Source: Pseudomonas sp. KBW05
GTDB taxonomy: Bacteria > Pseudomonadota > Gammaproteobacteria > Pseudomonadales > Pseudomonadaceae
Direction of reading: 5' to 3'
Length of the DNA: 64,000 nucleotides
NCBI RefSeq assembly: GCF_003852405.1
Contig: NZ_QAJM01000007.1
Location: forward strand, 310,001 to 374,000
Shown here: positions 1-12,376 of the stretch, piece after piece
How the letters are laid out: each line of letters begins with the position of its first letter
Numbering within the stretch: position 1 is the stretch's first letter
Notes under the pieces: model-generated
What the model was told of the DNA's origin: nothing
Database searches by the model: none
The model's input: the letters and a program-made list of their open reading frames with translations, nothing else
Position numbers and translations under genes: made by a program

Positions 1-12
1 GCCACTGCCGTC

Positions 13-94
13 TTCGCGAGCAAGCCCGCTCCCACATTCAACCGCTTTCCAACATGAGAATGCGGTCAAATGTGGGAGCGGGCTTGCTCGCGAA
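13..94. repeat. REPIN, type A, 82 bp
   Basis: Two 24-bp REP copies in inverted orientation (13-36 and 71-94), with the TTCGCGAGC ends outward and the TGTGGGAGC ends inward. The spacer is itself partly palindromic (AACCGC against GCGGTC). It lies just beyond the stop codon of the LysR gene and could form a long hairpin in its transcript. Confidence 0.9.
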
Positions 95-110
95 GGCGAT
101 ACTCCAGGCA

Positions 111-1001
111 CTAAATAACCTGCTCCATCATCCACTTCACAAACTCCCTGACCTTCGGCACCTCCGCCGAATGCTCCGGGTACGCCAGGTAATACGCATC
201 CTGGCTCGGCATCGCATGTTGCCAAGGAATCACCAGCTTGCCGTCCGCCAGTTCCTCTTCCACCAGAAACCTTGGCAACAACGCCACGCCACAGCCCACT
301 TGCGCCGCACGGATGCACATATAGAAGGTGTCGAAACGCGGCCCGTGGTAGCTGTGCTCGGTCTGCAAACCCTGGCTGGCGAACCAGTCGTGCCAGCCTT
401 GCGGGCGCGAGGCATTTTGCAGCAGCACCAGTTCGCTCAGTTGCGTGGGGTCCGTGAAGGGCTGTGCGGGCAGGCTCTCCGGTGCACACACCGGTACAAG
501 CTCTTCGCTGAACAGCTTCAAGCTCTCGGTGCCGGGGCGTGCGCCCTGGCCGAAGTAGAAGGCCATGTCGGCCTTGCCTTGTAGCAATTCATCGGGTTCC
601 TGCTCGTTGCACAGGTCCAGGTGGATGTGCGGGTGGCGCAAGCGCCAGCCCTTGAGGCGCGGTACCAGCCAGCGGGCGCCGAAGGTGTAGGGCGTGGAGA
701 CGCGCAGCACTTCGGTCTCGCCGCCGTAGGAACGCAGGTAGTGGGTGGACATCTCCACCTGTGTGAGGATTTTTCGCACTTCCACCAGGTACAAATCCCC
801 GGCTGGGGTCATCTGCAAACGTCGGCGTACACGGCGAAACAACAGGTGTTGCAGCAGCTCTTCCAGCTGCGCCACTTGCTTGCTCACCGCGCTCTGGGTG
901 AGGTTCAGCTCCTCGGCGGCGCGGGTGAAGCTCAGATGACGGGTAGCGGCTTCGAAACATTGCAGTGCGGTGATCGAGGGCAAATGTCTTTTGTTCAGCA
1001 C
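111..1001 (-). CDS. LysR-family transcriptional regulator next to amaBA
   Basis: LysR-type activator or repressor of 296 residues, normal for the family. The N-terminal winged helix-turn-helix is clear at about residues 15-60 (core TRAAEELNLTQSAVSKQVAQ) and is followed by a periplasmic-binding-protein-like effector domain. I chose the GTG at 1001 because it has AGAGG about 7 nt upstream and gives the standard LysR N-terminus; a longer reading would add about 56 residues unlike the family. The gene is divergent from amaB with 155 bp between them, the usual arrangement for a LysR regulator and its target. The inference is that it controls the lysine/pipecolate genes amaB and amaA, with an intermediate of that pathway as possible inducer; the effector cannot be read from sequence. 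Confidence 0.9.
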   Translation of the reverse strand: MLNKRHLPSITALQCFEAATRHLSFTRAAEELNLTQSAVSKQVAQLEELLQHLLFRRVRRRLQMTPAGDLYLVEVRKILTQVEMSTHYLRSYGGETEVLRVSTPYTFGARWLVPRLKGWRLRHPHIHLDLCNEQEPDELLQGKADMAFYFGQGARPGTESLKLFSEELVPVCAPESLPAQPFTDPTQLSELVLLQNASRPQGWHDWFASQGLQTEHSYHGPRFDTFYMCIRAAQVGCGVALLPRFLVEEELADGKLVIPWQHAMPSQDAYYLAYPEHSAEVPKVREFVKWMMEQVI

Positions 1002-1156
1002 GGTGTGCCTCTTTTTATGCTTTGCATGAATAAACGGAATGATATCTCGCCTAATCGTCGTTTGTTGGCAAGTCTTGGGCCAGCTACAAATAAGCTCTGG
1101 ATCGCCGTGCGGGCTGCGGCGCGAATTTTTAAGTTTGCAGATTGAAGGAGTGACCC

Positions 1157-2647
1157 ATGGTTGCCGCATTGCTTGATCGTCTGGGGGTAAACCCGGCGCT
1201 GTACCAGTCGGGTAAACAGCCTGTGCATTCGCCGATTGATGGCAGCCGTATCGGCAGCGTGCACTGGGAAGGTGCCGCCGAGGTGGAGCAGCAGGTCAGT
1301 CGCGCCGAGCATGCGTTCGAGGCCTGGCGCAAAGTGCCAGCGCCGCGTCGTGGCGAACTGGTGCGCCAATTTGGCGATGTGCTGCGCGAATACAAGGCCG
1401 ACCTCGGCGAGTTGGTGTCGTGGGAAGCCGGCAAGATCACCCAGGAAGGCCTGGGCGAAGTGCAGGAAATGATCGACATCTGCGACTTCGCTGTCGGCCT
1501 GTCCCGCCAGCTCTACGGCTTGACCATCGCCTCCGAGCGCCCTGGCCACCATATGCGTGAAACCTGGCACCCGCTGGGCGTGGTCGGCGTGATCAGCGCC
1601 TTCAACTTCCCGGTCGCCGTATGGGCCTGGAACACCGCCCTGGCCCTGGTATGCGGCAACGCGGTGATCTGGAAACCGTCGGAAAAGACCCCGCTCACCG
1701 CCCTGGCCTGCCAGGCGCTGTTCGAGCGCGTGGTGAAGAACTTCAACGATGCTCCGCCGTACTTGAGCCAAGTGATCATCGGCGGCCGCGACGCCGGCGC
1801 TGCGCTGGTGGATGACCCGCGTGTCGCCCTGATCAGCGCCACCGGCAGCACGCGCATGGGCCGCGAAGTGGCGCCGAAAGTCGCCGCGCGTTTTGCCCGC
1901 AGCATCCTGGAACTGGGCGGCAACAACGCGATGATCCTCGGCCCCAGCGCCGATCTGGACATGGCCGTGCGCGCTATCCTGTTCAGCGCCGTCGGCACCG
2001 CCGGCCAGCGCTGCACCACCTTGCGCCGGCTGATCGCCCACGAGTCGGTGAAGGAAGAAATCGTCACTCGCCTCAAGGCCGCCTATTCCAAGGTGCGCAT
2101 CGGCCATCCGCTGGAAGGCAACCTGATCGGCCCGCTGATCGACAAACATGGCTTCGACAACATGCAGGACGCCCTGGAGCAAGCCTTGAGCGAAGGCGGC
2201 CGGGTGTTCGGCGGCAAGCGCCAGCTGGAAGATACGTTCCCGAATGCCTATTACGTGTCACCGGCCATCGTGGAAATGCCCGAACAGAGCGACGTGGTCT
2301 GCACCGAGACCTTCGCACCGATCCTCTACGTGGTCGGCTACACCGACTTCGCTGAAGCCCTGCGCCTGAACAACGCCGTGCCGCAAGGCTTGTCGTCGTG
2401 CATTTTTACTACTGATGTGCGTGAGGCCGAGCAGTTCATGTCGGCGGTGGGCAGTGACTGTGGTATCGCCAACGTCAATATCGGCCCGAGCGGGGCGGAG
2501 ATTGGTGGCGCGTTTGGTGGCGAGAAAGAGACGGGCGGCGGGCGTGAGTCGGGTTCGGATGCGTGGCGTGGGTATATGCGTCGCCAGACCAATACCGTGA
2601 ACTATTCGCTGGAATTGCCGCTGGCCCAGGGCATCACTTTCGACTAA
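1157..2647 (+). CDS. amaB: L-piperidine-6-carboxylate / aminoadipate semialdehyde dehydrogenase
   Basis: NAD(P)-dependent aldehyde dehydrogenase of the ALDH7 (antiquitin) type, 496 residues. It oxidises alpha-aminoadipate semialdehyde (in equilibrium with piperidine-6-carboxylate) to 2-aminoadipate in the lysine/pipecolate catabolic route of pseudomonads. The catalytic cysteine is Cys286 in GTAGQRCTTLRR, the general base is Glu252 in LELGGNNA, and the C-terminal GGAFGGEKETGGGRESGSDA is typical of the family. The start has a strong Shine-Dalgarno (GAAGGAGTG) 5 nt upstream. The FAD oxidase gene amaA follows on the same strand, separated by a REPIN. This pairing matches the amaB-amaA order known from P. 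putida. Cytoplasmic enzyme. Confidence 0.93.
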   Translation: MVAALLDRLGVNPALYQSGKQPVHSPIDGSRIGSVHWEGAAEVEQQVSRAEHAFEAWRKVPAPRRGELVRQFGDVLREYKADLGELVSWEAGKITQEGLGEVQEMIDICDFAVGLSRQLYGLTIASERPGHHMRETWHPLGVVGVISAFNFPVAVWAWNTALALVCGNAVIWKPSEKTPLTALACQALFERVVKNFNDAPPYLSQVIIGGRDAGAALVDDPRVALISATGSTRMGREVAPKVAARFARSILELGGNNAMILGPSADLDMAVRAILFSAVGTAGQRCTTLRRLIAHESVKEEIVTRLKAAYSKVRIGHPLEGNLIGPLIDKHGFDNMQDALEQALSEGGRVFGGKRQLEDTFPNAYYVSPAIVEMPEQSDVVCTETFAPILYVVGYTDFAEALRLNNAVPQGLSSCIFTTDVREAEQFMSAVGSDCGIANVNIGPSGAEIGGAFGGEKETGGGRESGSDAWRGYMRRQTNTVNYSLELPLAQGITFD

Positions 2648-2651
2648 AAAA

Positions 2652-2740
2652 TGTGGGAGCGGGCTTGCTCGCGAATGCAGTGTGTCAGTCAACAGATTTA
2701 CAACTGATCCACCGCATTCGCGAGCAAGCCCGCTCCCACA
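2652..2740. repeat. REPIN, type A, 89 bp, between amaB and amaA
   Basis: Inverted REP pair (2652-2675 and 2717-2740) with the TGTGGGAGC ends outward. Sequence inside the pair continues the palindrome imperfectly (GCAGTGTGTCAGT against ACTGATCCACCGC). It lies in the transcribed gap between two co-directional genes and may affect mRNA stability or relative expression. Confidence 0.9.
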
Positions 2741-2795
2741 TTTGATCGCATTAACAAATTGGAAGTGGTTTGTTGGGTCTCATCGGAGTCTGGCA

Positions 2796-4079
2796 ATGGC
2801 ATTACGCGAAACATGTTTATGGGAACACCTCACCCCCAGCCGGCCGGATCGTGCCGCGCTCAAGGGTGAGGTCAAGGTGGATGTGTGCGTGATCGGCGCC
2901 GGCATCACCGGTTTGTCGGCGGCCATTCACTTGCTGGAACAAGGCAAGAGCGTCGCCGTGCTGGAGGCCCATCGCACCGGTCACGGCGGTTCGGGGCGCA
3001 ACGTCGGGCTGGTCAACGCTGGCCTGTGGATCCCGCCGGATGACATCGAAGCCGGTTTCGGCACCGAGGTCGGCAGCCAGCTCAATCGCATGCTGGGCGC
3101 GGCACCTTCGCTGGTGTTCAGCCTGATCGACAAATACCACATCGATTGCCAATTGCGCCGCGAAGGCACCCTGCACATGGCGCACAACGCCCGGGGCGAG
3201 GCGGATTTGCGTAGCCGGGAAGAACAATGGAAGCGCCGTGGCGCGCCGGTGGAATTGCTCACCGGCCAGGCCTGTGAGCAGGCCACCGGTACGCAGAAAA
3301 TCGCCGCCGCCTTGCTCGATCGCCGCGCCGGCACCTTGAACCCGATGGCCTATACCAGTGGTTTGGCGAATGCCGCCGTCGGCCTCGGCGGGCAGCTGTT
3401 CGACCATTCCCCGGTCACCCAACTGGAACGCCAAGGTGCGCACTGGTCGGTGCAAACCGCACAGGGTTCGGTGCAGGCCGCTCAAGTGGTGATCGCCTCC
3501 AACGCCTACACGGAAGGCGAATGGACCGAACTGCGGCGCAACTTTTTCCCCGGCTACTACTACCAGGTCGCGTCAGCCCCGCTGACGGACGCCGCCGCCG
3601 CGCAGATCCTTCCCGGCGGCCAGGGTTCGTGGGACACGCGCCAGGTCCTGAGCAGTATCCGCCGTGATGCCGATGGCCGCCTGTTGCTCGGCAGCCTGGG
3701 CAATGGCAACCAGAAACCGGCGTGGTTCCTCAAGGCGTGGGCCGATCGGGTGCAGCAGCACTACTTCCCGTACCTCAAATCGGTGCAGTGGGAGTTCACC
3801 TGGACCGGCTGCATTGCCTTCACCCCCGACCACCTGATGCGCCTGTTCGAACCGGCGCCGGGCCTGGTGGCCGTGACGGGCTACAACGGTCGCGGCGTGA
3901 CCACTGGCAGCGTGGTCGGCAAGGCGTTTGCCGACTATCTGTGTCACCAGAATCCCCAGGCGTTGCCGATTCCGTTCGCACCGATGCAGCCGTTGGCCGG
4001 GGTGGGCCTGCGCAGCTGTCTGTATGAGGCGGGATTCTCGCTGTATCACGCCGGGCAATGTCTGCGGATCGTGATCTGA
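2796..4079 (+). CDS. amaA: L-pipecolate oxidase, FAD-dependent
   Basis: FAD-dependent amine oxidoreductase (DAO/GlpD fold), 427 residues. It oxidises L-pipecolate to piperidine-6-carboxylate, the substrate of the AmaB product encoded just upstream. The dinucleotide-binding motif VIGAGITGLSAAIHLLEQG lies near residue 30, and a C-terminal FAD-contacting segment GYNGRGVTTGSVVGKAFADY is present. The ATG at 2796 was chosen because GGAG lies 8 nt upstream and the length then matches P. putida AmaA; in-frame sequence further upstream runs into the REPIN and is not coding. It probably shares the amaB transcript. Possibly membrane-associated, as pipecolate oxidation in Pseudomonas feeds the respiratory chain. 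Confidence 0.9.
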   Translation: MALRETCLWEHLTPSRPDRAALKGEVKVDVCVIGAGITGLSAAIHLLEQGKSVAVLEAHRTGHGGSGRNVGLVNAGLWIPPDDIEAGFGTEVGSQLNRMLGAAPSLVFSLIDKYHIDCQLRREGTLHMAHNARGEADLRSREEQWKRRGAPVELLTGQACEQATGTQKIAAALLDRRAGTLNPMAYTSGLANAAVGLGGQLFDHSPVTQLERQGAHWSVQTAQGSVQAAQVVIASNAYTEGEWTELRRNFFPGYYYQVASAPLTDAAAAQILPGGQGSWDTRQVLSSIRRDADGRLLLGSLGNGNQKPAWFLKAWADRVQQHYFPYLKSVQWEFTWTGCIAFTPDHLMRLFEPAPGLVAVTGYNGRGVTTGSVVGKAFADYLCHQNPQALPIPFAPMQPLAGVGLRSCLYEAGFSLYHAGQCLRIVI

Positions 4080-4368
4080 TCAGTGAAATACCGCTCAGAA
4101 GCCGGCATTTTCTTAGCAGGCTACTAATCTGTATTGGTGCAAGTCGTAGCAGTCACGCACTGTAAATGTGCAGTTCCGTTACGCCGTTTGTTACAGCTGT
4201 AGGAACTGTCGTTTATAGGCTTGGTTGCAGGTGTGACCTGCCAGGGTTGTACTTTTTCGGCGCGCAGGTTGCACCTATCGAGGTTGGAGGGTTGCACGTC
4301 CTGACGAACGGCGCCGAAACACCCGTAATAACAATGACACCGTGTCTTTTTGAAGAATAAAAACCTAC
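4080..4368 (+). promoter_or_regulatory. Upstream control region of the bra operon with NtrC-like sites
   Basis: No credible gene lies in the 374 bp between amaA and braC. Upstream of the sigma-54 element there are candidate NtrC half-sites: TTGGTGCA at 4134-4141, whose 17-bp frame (4125-4141) matches the enteric NtrC palindrome at about 12 positions, and TGCACC at 4270-4275, about 95 bp before the -24 element, with a poor partner half. A third TGCAC occurs at 4293-4297. Spacing suits an enhancer-binding activator. Assignment to NtrC is inference. Confidence 0.45.
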
Positions 4369-4384
4369 TGGCACGCGCTTTGCT
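4369..4384 (+). promoter_or_regulatory. Sigma-54 (-24/-12) promoter of the bra operon
   Basis: TGGCACGCGCTTTGCT matches the RpoN consensus TGGCAC-N5-TTGCW without a mismatch, including the invariant GG and GC ten bases apart. The predicted start of transcription is near 4395, giving a leader of about 58 nt before the braC ATG. It indicates nitrogen-limitation control of branched-chain amino acid uptake. Confidence 0.8.
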
Positions 4385-4453
4385 CAGGGCTTTCAGTGAA
4401 AAGTTTGAACGCAAGTTGTAGTGCCAAAAATCAAAAATATCGGAGCACCACTC

Positions 4454-5590
4454 ATGTCCCAGACGTTTTACAAGAAAGGTTTCCTGGCCCTTGCCGTTGC
4501 AGCGGCGCTGGGTGTTTCTACGTTTGTTCAAGCTGATGTGAAAATTGGCGTGGCGGGCCCGATGACGGGTGCCAACGCGGCTTTCGGTGAGCAGTACATG
4601 AAGGGTGCCCAGGCGGCAGCCGATAAAATCAACAAGGAAGGCGGCATCAACGGCGAGCAGATCAAGCTGGTTGCCGGCGACGATGCCTGCGAACCCAAGC
4701 AGGCCGTGGCCGTGGCCAACCGCTTGGCGGACCAGGACAAGGTGATTGGCGTCGTCGGGCACTTCTGCTCGTCCAACACCATCCCGGCGTCCGAGGTTTA
4801 TGACGAAGCGGGCATCATCGCAATCACCCCAGGCTCCACCAACCCACAGGTCACCGAGCGCGGCCTGGGCGCCATGTTCCGCATGTGCGGGCGTGACGAC
4901 CAGCAAGGCATCGTGGCCGGCGACTACATCGTCGATGTGCTCAAGGGCAAGAAAGTCGCAGTCATCAACGACAAGGACACCTACGGCAAAGGCCTGGCCG
5001 ACGCCACCGCTGCCCAGTTGACCAAGCGCGGCGTCAAGCCGGTGCTGGAAGAAGGCCTGACCCGCGGTGAAAAAGACTTCAGTGCGCTCGTCACCAAAAT
5101 CCGCTCCCTGGGCGCCGACGTCGTGTACTTCGGCGGCCTGCACCCGGAAGCCGGTCCCCTGGTTCGCCAGATCCGTGAAGCCGGCTTGAAAGACGTCAAG
5201 TTCATGTCCGACGATGGCGTCGTGACCGACGAACTGGTGGCCACGGCTGGCGGCGCGCAATACGTCGACGGCGTCTACATGACCTTCGGCGCCGACCCAC
5301 GCCTGCTGCCAGACAGCAAGGCCGTGGTGGAAGAGTTCCGCAAAAACGGCACTGAGCCTGAAGGCTACACCCTGTACGCCTACGCTTCGATCCAGGCCCT
5401 GGCTGCCGGCTTCAACGGCGCCAAGTCCAACAAGGGCGAAGATGCGGCCAAGTGGTTGAAAGCCAACCCTGTCCAGACGGTGATGGGCAAGAAGGAATGG
5501 GACGGCAAGGGCGACCTGAAAATCTCCGACTATGTGGTTTACCAGTGGGATAAAGACGGTAAATACCATCAGCTGGAAAAACAGAAATAA
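4454..5590 (+). CDS. braC: Branched-chain amino acid ABC transporter, periplasmic binding protein
   Basis: Periplasmic Leu/Ile/Val(-Ala/Thr)-binding protein of the LivK/BraC family, 378 residues. A signal peptide (GFLALAVAAALGVSTFVQA) precedes the mature protein starting near DVKIGVAGPMTGANAAFGEQ, typical of type I Leu/Ile/Val binding folds. Family motifs include the disulfide-type cysteine segment DDACEPKQAVAVANRL and VVGHFCSSNTIPAS. The ATG at 4454 has CGGAG 8 nt upstream; an in-frame GTG at 4421 would put extra residues before the signal peptide. It heads braCDEFG and lies behind a perfect sigma-54 element. A REPIN separates it from braD, consistent with the binding protein being made in excess over the membrane components. 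Confidence 0.93.
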   Translation: MSQTFYKKGFLALAVAAALGVSTFVQADVKIGVAGPMTGANAAFGEQYMKGAQAAADKINKEGGINGEQIKLVAGDDACEPKQAVAVANRLADQDKVIGVVGHFCSSNTIPASEVYDEAGIIAITPGSTNPQVTERGLGAMFRMCGRDDQQGIVAGDYIVDVLKGKKVAVINDKDTYGKGLADATAAQLTKRGVKPVLEEGLTRGEKDFSALVTKIRSLGADVVYFGGLHPEAGPLVRQIREAGLKDVKFMSDDGVVTDELVATAGGAQYVDGVYMTFGADPRLLPDSKAVVEEFRKNGTEPEGYTLYAYASIQALAAGFNGAKSNKGEDAAKWLKANPVQTVMGKKEWDGKGDLKISDYVVYQWDKDGKYHQLEKQK

Positions 5591-5611
5591 ATACAAACAC
5601 CGCGGACCCAA

Positions 5612-5700
5612 TTTGGGAGCGGGCTTGCTCGCGAATGCGGCGTGTCAGTCTCTGAATGTGTTTCTGACACACCGCCTTCGCGAGCAAGCCCGCTCCCACA
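5612..5700. repeat. REPIN, type A, 89 bp, between braC and braD
   Basis: Inverted REP pair (5612-5635 and 5677-5700), outward TGTGGGAGC ends, the left copy altered to TTTGGGAGC. The inner part is an extended palindrome (GTGTCAG against CTGACAC). Its position after the binding-protein gene is where a transcript-stabilising hairpin is common in ABC operons. Confidence 0.9.
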
Positions 5701-5791
5701 GGGGGACTGTGTCGTGATCGAGATCTGTCTTTTCCTCCAGAAGCGCCGCACACCCACAGGTGTGCAGGTGCTCACCGCGTGAGATTGCGTT

Positions 5792-6706
<915 letters not shown>

Positions 6707-6708
6707 AC

Positions 6709-7982
<1,274 letters not shown>

Positions 7983-7986
<4 letters not shown>

Positions 7987-8858
7987 GCAAGGAAGTCGTG
8001 CTCTCCGTGGAACACCTGATGATGCACTTCGGTGGCATCAAGGCCCTGAGCGATGTGAGCCTCAAGGTCGAACGCAACTCGATCTTCGCCCTGATCGGCC
8101 CCAACGGTGCCGGCAAGACCACGGTGTTCAACTGCCTCACCGGCTTCTATAAAGCCAGCGGCGGCAAGATCAACCTCAACGTGCGCGGCAAGCAGACCGA
8201 CGTGATCCAACTGCTCGGCGAACGCTTCCAGCCTACCGACTTTGTCTCGCCGAAAAGCTTCCTCAGCCGTGTGTACTACAAGATGTTCGGCGGTACCCAC
8301 CTGGTCAACCGTGCAGGCCTGGCCCGTACGTTCCAGAACATTCGCCTGTTCAAGGAAATGTCCGTGGTGGAGAACCTGCTGGTGGCCCAGCACATGTGGG
8401 TCAACCGCAACATGCTGGCGGGCATCCTCAACACCAAGGGCTACCGCAAGGCCGAAAGCGACGCTCTGGACCACGCCTTTTACTGGTTGGAAGTGGTGGA
8501 TTTGGTGGACTGCGCCAACCGCCTGGCTGGCGAACTCTCCTACGGCCAGCAGCGCCGCCTGGAAATCGCCCGGGCCATGTGCACGCGGCCGCAGATCATC
8601 TGCCTGGACGAACCGGCAGCGGGCCTCAACCCCCAGGAAACCGAAGCCCTCAGCGCGATGATTCGCCTGCTGCGCGACGAACACGACCTGACGGTGGTGC
8701 TGATTGAACACGACATGGGCATGGTGATGAGTATTTCCGACCACATCGTGGTGCTCGACCACGGCAATGTGATCGCAGAAGGCGGCCCGGACGCGATCCG
8801 CAACGACCCGAAAGTGATTGCCGCCTACCTCGGCGCCGACGAAGAGGAGCTGGTATGA
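7983..8858 (+). CDS. braF: Branched-chain amino acid ABC transporter, ATPase LivG/BraF
   Basis: ABC ATPase, 291 residues. Walker A GPNGAGKTTVFN lies near residue 40, the signature LSYGQQRRLEIARAM near 185, and Walker B IICLDEPAAGLN follows. A long insertion between Walker A and the Q-loop (about residues 65-110) makes it longer than E. coli LivG and is usual for Pseudomonas BraF. It forms a heterodimer with BraG on the cytoplasmic face of the BraDE channel. It overlaps both neighbours by 4 nt. Confidence 0.93.
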
Positions 8859-9571
8859 GTGCACCTATCCTCGAAATGAAGGATCTGGACGTGTTCTACG
8901 GCCCGATCCAGGCCCTGAAAAAAGTCTCGCTGCACATCAACGAAGGCGAAACCGTGAGCCTGATCGGCTCTAACGGCGCGGGCAAATCCACGCTGCTGAT
9001 GTCGATCTTCGGCCAGCCACGGGCCGAGTCGGGGCAGATTCTGTACAACGGCGTCGACATTACCCACAAGTCGTCCCACTACATCGCCTCCAACGGCATC
9101 GCGCAGTCGCCGGAAGGGCGGCGGGTGTTCCCCGACATGACCGTCGAGGAAAACCTGCTGATGGGCACCATCCCGATTGGCGACAAGTTCGCCAGCCAGG
9201 ACATGCAGCGCATGTTCGAGCTGTTCCCACGGCTCAAGGAGCGGCGTAACCAGCGGGCCATGACCATGTCCGGTGGCGAGCAGCAAATGCTCGCCATCGC
9301 CCGCGCGCTGATGAGCCGGCCCAAGCTGTTGCTGCTGGATGAGCCGAGCCTGGGCTTGGCGCCGATTGTGGTGAAGCAGATCTTCTCGACCTTGCGGGAG
9401 CTGGCGTCGACCGGGATGACCATCTTCCTGGTGGAGCAGAACGCCAACCATGCGCTGCGCTTGTCGGATCGGGCGTATGTGATGGTCAACGGTGAGATTC
9501 GCCTGACGGGCACCGGTAAGGAGCTGCTGGTCAACGAGGAAGTGCGCAACGCCTACCTCGGCGGGCACTGA
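8855..9571 (+). CDS. braG: Branched-chain amino acid ABC transporter, ATPase LivF/BraG
   Basis: Second ABC ATPase of the transporter, 238 residues. Walker A is GSNGAGKSTLLM, the signature MSGGEQQMLAIARAL, and Walker B LLLLDEPSLGLAP, all in normal positions. It is the last gene of braCDEFG: the next 800 bp are non-coding and begin with a degenerate REP cluster, which may mark the end of the operon. Confidence 0.93.
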   Translation: MSAPILEMKDLDVFYGPIQALKKVSLHINEGETVSLIGSNGAGKSTLLMSIFGQPRAESGQILYNGVDITHKSSHYIASNGIAQSPEGRRVFPDMTVEENLLMGTIPIGDKFASQDMQRMFELFPRLKERRNQRAMTMSGGEQQMLAIARALMSRPKLLLLDEPSLGLAPIVVKQIFSTLRELASTGMTIFLVEQNANHALRLSDRAYVMVNGEIRLTGTGKELLVNEEVRNAYLGGH

Positions 9572-9595
9572 TCTAAAGTTTGACGCAAGACCCAC

Positions 9596-9715
9596 TGTGG
9601 GAGCTGGCTTTGTGTGGGAGCTGGCTTGCCTGCGATGCAGACACCTCGGTCTATCTGGTGAACCGAGGCGATGTTAACGCAGGCAAGCCAGCTCCTAAAA
9701 AAAGCAGCTCCCACA
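9596..9715. repeat. Degenerate REP cluster, type B
   Basis: One full copy of the second REP type (9613-9636, TGTGGGAGCTGGCTTGCC core), a truncated copy just before it (9596-9610), and inverted partial copies at about 9678-9695 and 9704-9715. The middle holds a smaller inverted repeat (ACCTCGGT against ACCGAGG). It looks like a REPIN disrupted by partial duplication. It lies just after braG. Confidence 0.8.
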
Positions 9716-11153
<1,438 letters not shown>

Positions 11154-11175
11154 GGCTTTAGACCGCGCCGCCTGC

Positions 11176-11257
11176 TTCGCGAGCAAGCCCGCTCCCACAC
11201 TTGACCGCATTCCAAGGATGTACTCGGTCCAAATGTGGGAGCGGGCTTGCTCGCGAA
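11176..11257. repeat. REPIN, type A, 82 bp
   Basis: Inverted REP pair (11176-11199 and 11234-11257) with TTCGCGAGC ends outward, the same 82-bp architecture as at 13-94. It lies between ydfG and the cation transporter gene. Confidence 0.9.
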
Positions 11258-11350
11258 GGCGCCAAATCAGCCAAAACAGGCCATAAGGTACACTCCCCTC
11301 CTGAGAACCCCACCGCACCCAGCGGTTTCAAGGTTTTGACAGGAGGAAAT

Positions 11351-12256
11351 GTGAGTAACCGAGGTGAGCAGGCACTGCTCAAACAATCGACCATCCTGAT
11401 GTTCGCCGTCGCGATCGCCGGGATTGTCACGGGTGTGATATCCGGCGCCCAATCCATTCTGTTCGACGGCTTTTTCTCGCTGATCGCCACCGCCATCAAG
11501 GTGTTGATGCTGATCACGGCCAAGCTGATCGCCAAGAAAAGCAACGAACGCTTCCAGTTCGGCTACTGGCACCTGGAGCCCATGGTGCTGCTGATCGAAG
11601 GCAGCTTCCTGCTGCTGATCGCCATCTATGCGTTCCTCAACGGGGTGTTCGGCATTATCAATGGCGGGCGCGAGATCGAGTTGGGGCTGGTGATCATCTA
11701 TGCGGCGGTGTTTACCGTCGTCGAATTTGCCTACTTCTTCTACGTGCGTTATCGCAATCGCACGCTCAAGTCCTCGCTGATCCAGTTCGACAACATCAGC
11801 TGGCTGGTGGACGCCATGCTATCGATCGGCTTGCTGATCAGCTTCCTCGCCGCGCTGTTGCTCAAGTCCCAGGGCTATGGTGAGTGGGCGGTGTACGTCG
11901 ACCCATTGATCCTGATCCTGCTGGCCCTGAGCATGCTGGCGCCGGCGTTCAAGATCCTGCGCCCGGCATTGCGCGAGGTGCTGGGGATTGCCCCGGACCA
12001 GTTGGACGACAAGGTGCGTGAAGTGATGGACGCGGCCCAGGCCAAACATGGTTTCGACGACTACGTGTCCTACGTGCAAAAACACGGGCGGGCGCGGTTT
12101 ATCGAGATTCATGTGGTGTTGCCGGCGGATTACCCGGTGGATAACGTCGCCACCCTCGATGGGCTGCGCGAAGAGATATCCACAGGGCTCGGCAAAGCGG
12201 ATGCGGCGCGGTGGTTGACCATCAGTTTTACTGGGGATCGCAAGTGGATTGCGTGA
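11351..12256 (+). CDS. Cation diffusion facilitator family transporter
   Basis: Inner-membrane metal/proton antiporter of the CDF family, 301 residues, six predicted helices followed by a cytoplasmic domain of about 90 residues. Aspartates in the second and fifth helices (ILFDGFFSLIAT and FDNISWLVDAML) occupy the usual metal-site positions, although the classic HxxxD pairing is not obvious. The GTG start at 11351 was chosen because AGGAGGAAAT lies directly upstream; in-frame sequence further upstream runs through a REPIN. Probable substrates are Zn, Fe or Mn, which cannot be decided here. No metal regulator lies adjacent. Confidence 0.82.
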   Translation: MSNRGEQALLKQSTILMFAVAIAGIVTGVISGAQSILFDGFFSLIATAIKVLMLITAKLIAKKSNERFQFGYWHLEPMVLLIEGSFLLLIAIYAFLNGVFGIINGGREIELGLVIIYAAVFTVVEFAYFFYVRYRNRTLKSSLIQFDNISWLVDAMLSIGLLISFLAALLLKSQGYGEWAVYVDPLILILLALSMLAPAFKILRPALREVLGIAPDQLDDKVREVMDAAQAKHGFDDYVSYVQKHGRARFIEIHVVLPADYPVDNVATLDGLREEISTGLGKADAARWLTISFTGDRKWIA

Positions 12257-12281
12257 CAGGCAGTTAGACCGCGGTGAGGCC

Positions 12282-12363
12282 TTCGCGAGCAAGCCCGCTC
12301 CCACATTTAACCGCGTCCTACCTTTGGAATGCAGTCGAATGTGGGAGCGGGCTTGCTCGCGAA
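12282..12363. repeat. REPIN, type A, 82 bp
   Basis: Inverted REP pair (12282-12305 and 12340-12363), TTCGCGAGC ends outward. It lies between the convergent cation transporter and sugar isomerase genes, where its hairpin could serve both 3' ends. Confidence 0.9.
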
Positions 12364-12376
12364 GGGGCCCTAACAC

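Noticed and set aside
1066-1080. Possible sigma-54 element before amaB (TGGCAAGTCTTGGGC)
   Set aside because: GG-N10-GC spacing is right, but the -12 block is GGGC instead of TTGC and a LysR regulator with sigma-70 control is more likely.
4166-4360. Small open frame before braC
   Set aside because: It overlaps the NtrC-like control region and lacks a ribosome-binding site or recognisable product.
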